Positions 61,961 through 64,000 of a stretch of 64,000 nt of DNA are shown in pieces. The stretch spans positions 2,480,001 to 2,544,000 of the forward strand of contig NC_079875.1 in NCBI RefSeq assembly GCF_029227915.1, written 5' to 3'. The notes beneath the pieces were generated by a model. It saw only the letters and a list, made by a program, of their open reading frames with translations. It was not told where the DNA came from and ran no database searches. The stretch is from Hydractinia symbiolongicarpus (lineage: Eukaryota > Cnidaria > Hydrozoa > Anthoathecata > Hydractiniidae). Position 1 is the stretch's first letter. Every line of letters begins with the position of its first letter. The translations under genes were made by a program, and so were the position numbers.

Positions 61961-64000
61961 TTTCTTGGAATTCAATTGTCTCATTTATCACATGTATCAG
62001 GTCACAGTCCAAAGTTAGTTCAATTAACTCCCACATTCTATCGTTTCACTGTTAAAAGCGATGCAACCTATTAATATGAGAAAAATATTGCTAAATACAT
62101 GTTGGTACGAACATGTGACGCAACCGTTGTAACTCAAACGGATTGAAACTATTAGAAAGTCAGTGAAATGTAATTTTTGAAACTGTCGCTAATTCTTCAG
62201 CGCGAGATAACGGCTAGGATTGGTCCCACAGTAAAAAATGACTTATTAATCAAAATTTTTAAATGAAGCACTACAACAGCGTCCAGTGTAATCGCTCAGT
62301 TCCGGCAACCAGGTCAAATTAAGAAGAATGTTATTTCTTGGAGTCCAATTTTCTCATTTATCACATTTATCAGGTCACAGTCAAATGTTAGTTCAATTAA
62401 GTCCCATAGTCAATCGTTTCATTGTTAAAAGCGATGCAGCCTAGTAATACCAGAAAAATATCGCTAAATACATGTTGGTGGGAATATGTGACCCAATCGT
62501 TGTAACTCAAACGAACTGACACCGTTAGAAAGTCAATGAACTGTACTTTGTGAAGCTGTCGTTAATTCTTTAGCGCGAGATAACGGCTAGGATTGGTCCC
62601 ACAGTAAAAAATGACTTATTAATCTAAATTTTTAAATGAACCACTACCACAGCGTCCAGTGTAATCGCTGAGTTCCGGCAATCAGGTCAAATTAAGAAGA
62701 ATGTTATTTCTTGGAGTACAATTGTCTCACTTATAACATTTATCAGGTCACAGTCCAAAGTTAGTTCAATTAAGACCCACTGTCAATCGTTTCATTGTTA
62801 AAAGCGATGCAACCTAGTAATACCAGAAAAATATCGCTAAATACATGTTGGTACGAATATGTGAACCAACCATTGAAACTCAAACGGACTTACACCGTTA
62901 GAAAATCAATGAAATGTAGTTTTTGAAACTGTCGCTATTCCTTCAGCGCGCGATAACGGCTAGGATTGGTCCCACGGTAAAGAATGACTTATTTATCTGA
63001 ATTTTTAAATGAAGCGCTGCCACAGCGCCCAGTGTAATCGCTGAGTTCCGGCAATCCTGTCAAATTAAGATGAATGTTTTTTCTTGGAATTCAATTGTCT
63101 CATTTATCACATGTATCAGGTCACAGTCCAAAGTTAGTTCAATTAAGTCCCACATTCAATCGTTTCACTGTTAAAAGCAATGCAACCTAGTAATAACAGA
63201 TAAATATCGCTAAATACATGTTTGTACGAATATGTGACGAATATATTTAAAACTGTCTCTATTTCTTCACCGCGCGCAAACGGCTAGGATTGGTCCCACA
63301 GTTAAAAAGTAACTTTTTTATCATAATTTTTAAATGAAGCGCTACCACAGCGCCCGGTGTAATCGCTGAGTTGCGGCAATTATGTTAGATTAAGAAGAAT
63401 GTTATTTCTTGGAGTCCAATTGTCTCACTTTCACATTTATAAGGTCACAGTCCAAAATCAGTTCAATTAAGTTCCACAGTCAATCGTGTCATTGTTAAAA
63501 GCGATGCAGCCTAGTAATACCAGAAAAATATCGCTAAATACATGTTGGTACGAATATGTGACCCAACCGTTGTAACTCAAACGAACTGACACCGTTAGAA
63601 ATTCAATGAAATGTACTTTTTGAAACTGTCGCTAATTTTTCAGCGCGAGATAACGGTTAGGATTGGTCCCATAGTAAAAAATGACTTATTAATCAAAATC
63701 TTTAAATGAAGCACTACCACAGCGTCCAGTGTAATCGCTGAGTTCCGGCAATCATGTCAAATTAAGATGAATGTTTTTTCTTGGAATTCAATTGTCTCAT
63801 TTATCACATGTATCAGGTCACAGTCCAAAGTTAGTTCAATTATGTCCCACATTCAATCGTTTCACTGTTAAAAGCGATGCAACCTAGTAATAACAGATAA
63901 ATATCGCTAAATACATGTTTGTACGAATATGTGACGAATATATTTAAAACTGTCTCTATTTCTTCAGCGCGGGATAACGGCTAGGGTTGGTCCCACAGTA
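61960..64000. repeat. Segment repeated 7,212 bp from upstream, copy 2 (cut by window edge)
   Basis: Matches about 54750-56790 with only scattered changes: caattaagtccc against caataaagtccc, ggaatatgtgac against ggaatatttgac, gtgaagctgtcg against gtgaaactgtcg, cccactgtc against cccacagtc, and aaaagcaatgcaacc against aaaagcgatgcaacc. The last bases (cgcgggataacggctagggt) match the lead-in to 56821, so the heptamer order should continue outside the window. Confidence 0.93.

Larger units (their letters stand above)
1..64000. repeat. Tandem satellite DNA array, ~373-bp monomer, filling the whole window
   Basis: About 174 head-to-tail monomers fill the window. Phased on atgaagcgct and its variants, successive starts fall at 223, 595, 966, 1338, 1711, 2084, 2457, 2830 and so on to 63336 and 63708. 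Spacing is 371-374 bp except for the damaged monomers and the 325-bp class listed separately. All copies share one orientation; I saw no inverted segment. Nearly every copy contains gtgtaatcgctgag, then taaatacatgttggtacg, then ggctaggattggtcccac. The monomer at 4321-4692 is 36% G+C by hand count. No frame is open beyond 68 codons, and the short frames recur at repeat spacing, so I call no gene. Satellites of this size usually lie in centromeric or pericentromeric heterochromatin; that location is inferred. I do not recognise the family. Confidence 0.97.
38639..64000. repeat. Domain containing the 325-bp short-monomer class
   Basis: Short monomers with the junction gtgacgaatatatttaaaac (occasionally gaatttattt or gaatatgttt) start at 38639, 40827, 42644, about 45194 (further damaged), 46394, 48210, 49653, 51470, 52540, 53983, 55799, 56496, 58311, 59008, 60823, 63011 and 63708 (cut by the window edge). 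Most also have catgtttgtacg in place of catgttggtacg and sit next to aataacagataaatatcgc. The shared junction means one founding deletion later spread by segment duplication. None occurs in the first 38.6 kb. Confidence 0.94.

Noticed and set aside
1-64000. CRISPR array
   Set aside because: Repeat unit of ~373 bp with no short constant repeat alternating with unique spacers, and no cas genes.
1-64000. Known satellite families of similar length, such as the Drosophila 359-bp satellite or ~360-bp beetle satellites
   Set aside because: Only the monomer length is similar. I could not recognise shared sequence, and without a search no family name is justified.
1-64000. Transposable element or retroelement insertion
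   Set aside because: Monomer phase is continuous throughout. The only extra sequences are ~20 bp (9791-9810) and ~55 bp (37611-37665), too short and without terminal repeats or target-site duplications.
1-64000. Monomer built from two related halves of ~186 bp
   Set aside because: Comparing halves by eye gave only short matches such as ttaaaagcgat with aaatgaagcgct and recurring caatt. That is not enough to support an ancestral half-unit without an alignment.

Overview
The window is one uninterrupted block of head-to-tail satellite DNA with no gene. About 174 monomers, nearly all 371-374 bp, run from base 1 to base 64,000 in a single orientation. I phased the array on the motif atgaagcgct, or its variants atgaaccact and atgaagcact, which recurs every ~373 bp. 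No unrelated sequence longer than a few tens of bases interrupts it. No open frame exceeds 68 codons, and the short ones that exist recur at monomer or multi-monomer spacing, so they are by-products of the repeat. I found no rRNA, tRNA, transposon, CRISPR or microbial-style operon. The setting is a eukaryotic heterochromatic array, probably centromeric or pericentromeric. A hand count of the monomer at 4321-4692 gives 133 G+C in 372 (36%) and 16 CpG, more than its base composition predicts. This argues weakly against a heavily CpG-methylated genome such as a vertebrate or most plants and is compatible with an invertebrate. I do not recognise the satellite family and cannot name the species.

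Layout. 1-5438: an early variant family, with a four-monomer unit of 1,491 bp in tandem at 2457-5438. 5439-7679: a three-monomer block duplicated at an offset of 1,121 bp. 7680-10212: mixed A/B/D monomers, a one-monomer duplication and a damaged 293-bp monomer with foreign filler. 10213-15434: two seven-monomer units of 2,611 bp. 15435-18420: two regular A-B-C-D tetramers of 1,493 bp. 18421-25112: a shuffled zone bringing in E and F variants, with a ~2.59-kb-offset duplication. 25113-28094: two tetramers of 1,491 bp. 28469-36665: a pentamer (E', A, B, C', F) at each end, with reiterated 1,491-bp A-B-C'-F tetramers between. 36666-38638: two monomers carrying the same 55-bp insertion. 38639-64000: a family containing a 325-bp deletion monomer, arranged as pentamers (1,817 bp at 40827-44460; 1,816-1,817 bp at 46394-52539), tetramers (1,443 bp at 52167-55052) and heptamers (2,512 bp at ~56615-61640). 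A segment of ~54750-56790 reappears at ~61960-64000.

Because there are no genes, the history of the array is the content. It shows unequal exchange at scales from one monomer to more than 7 kb, conversion-like patches, and several deletions whose junctions were later copied. Each monomer also carries a conserved 20-bp imperfect palindrome and short inverted repeats. Two abutting hairpin-forming repeats are removed together in the 325-bp class. These are the best candidates for protein-binding or structural function, but nothing in the sequence proves one.
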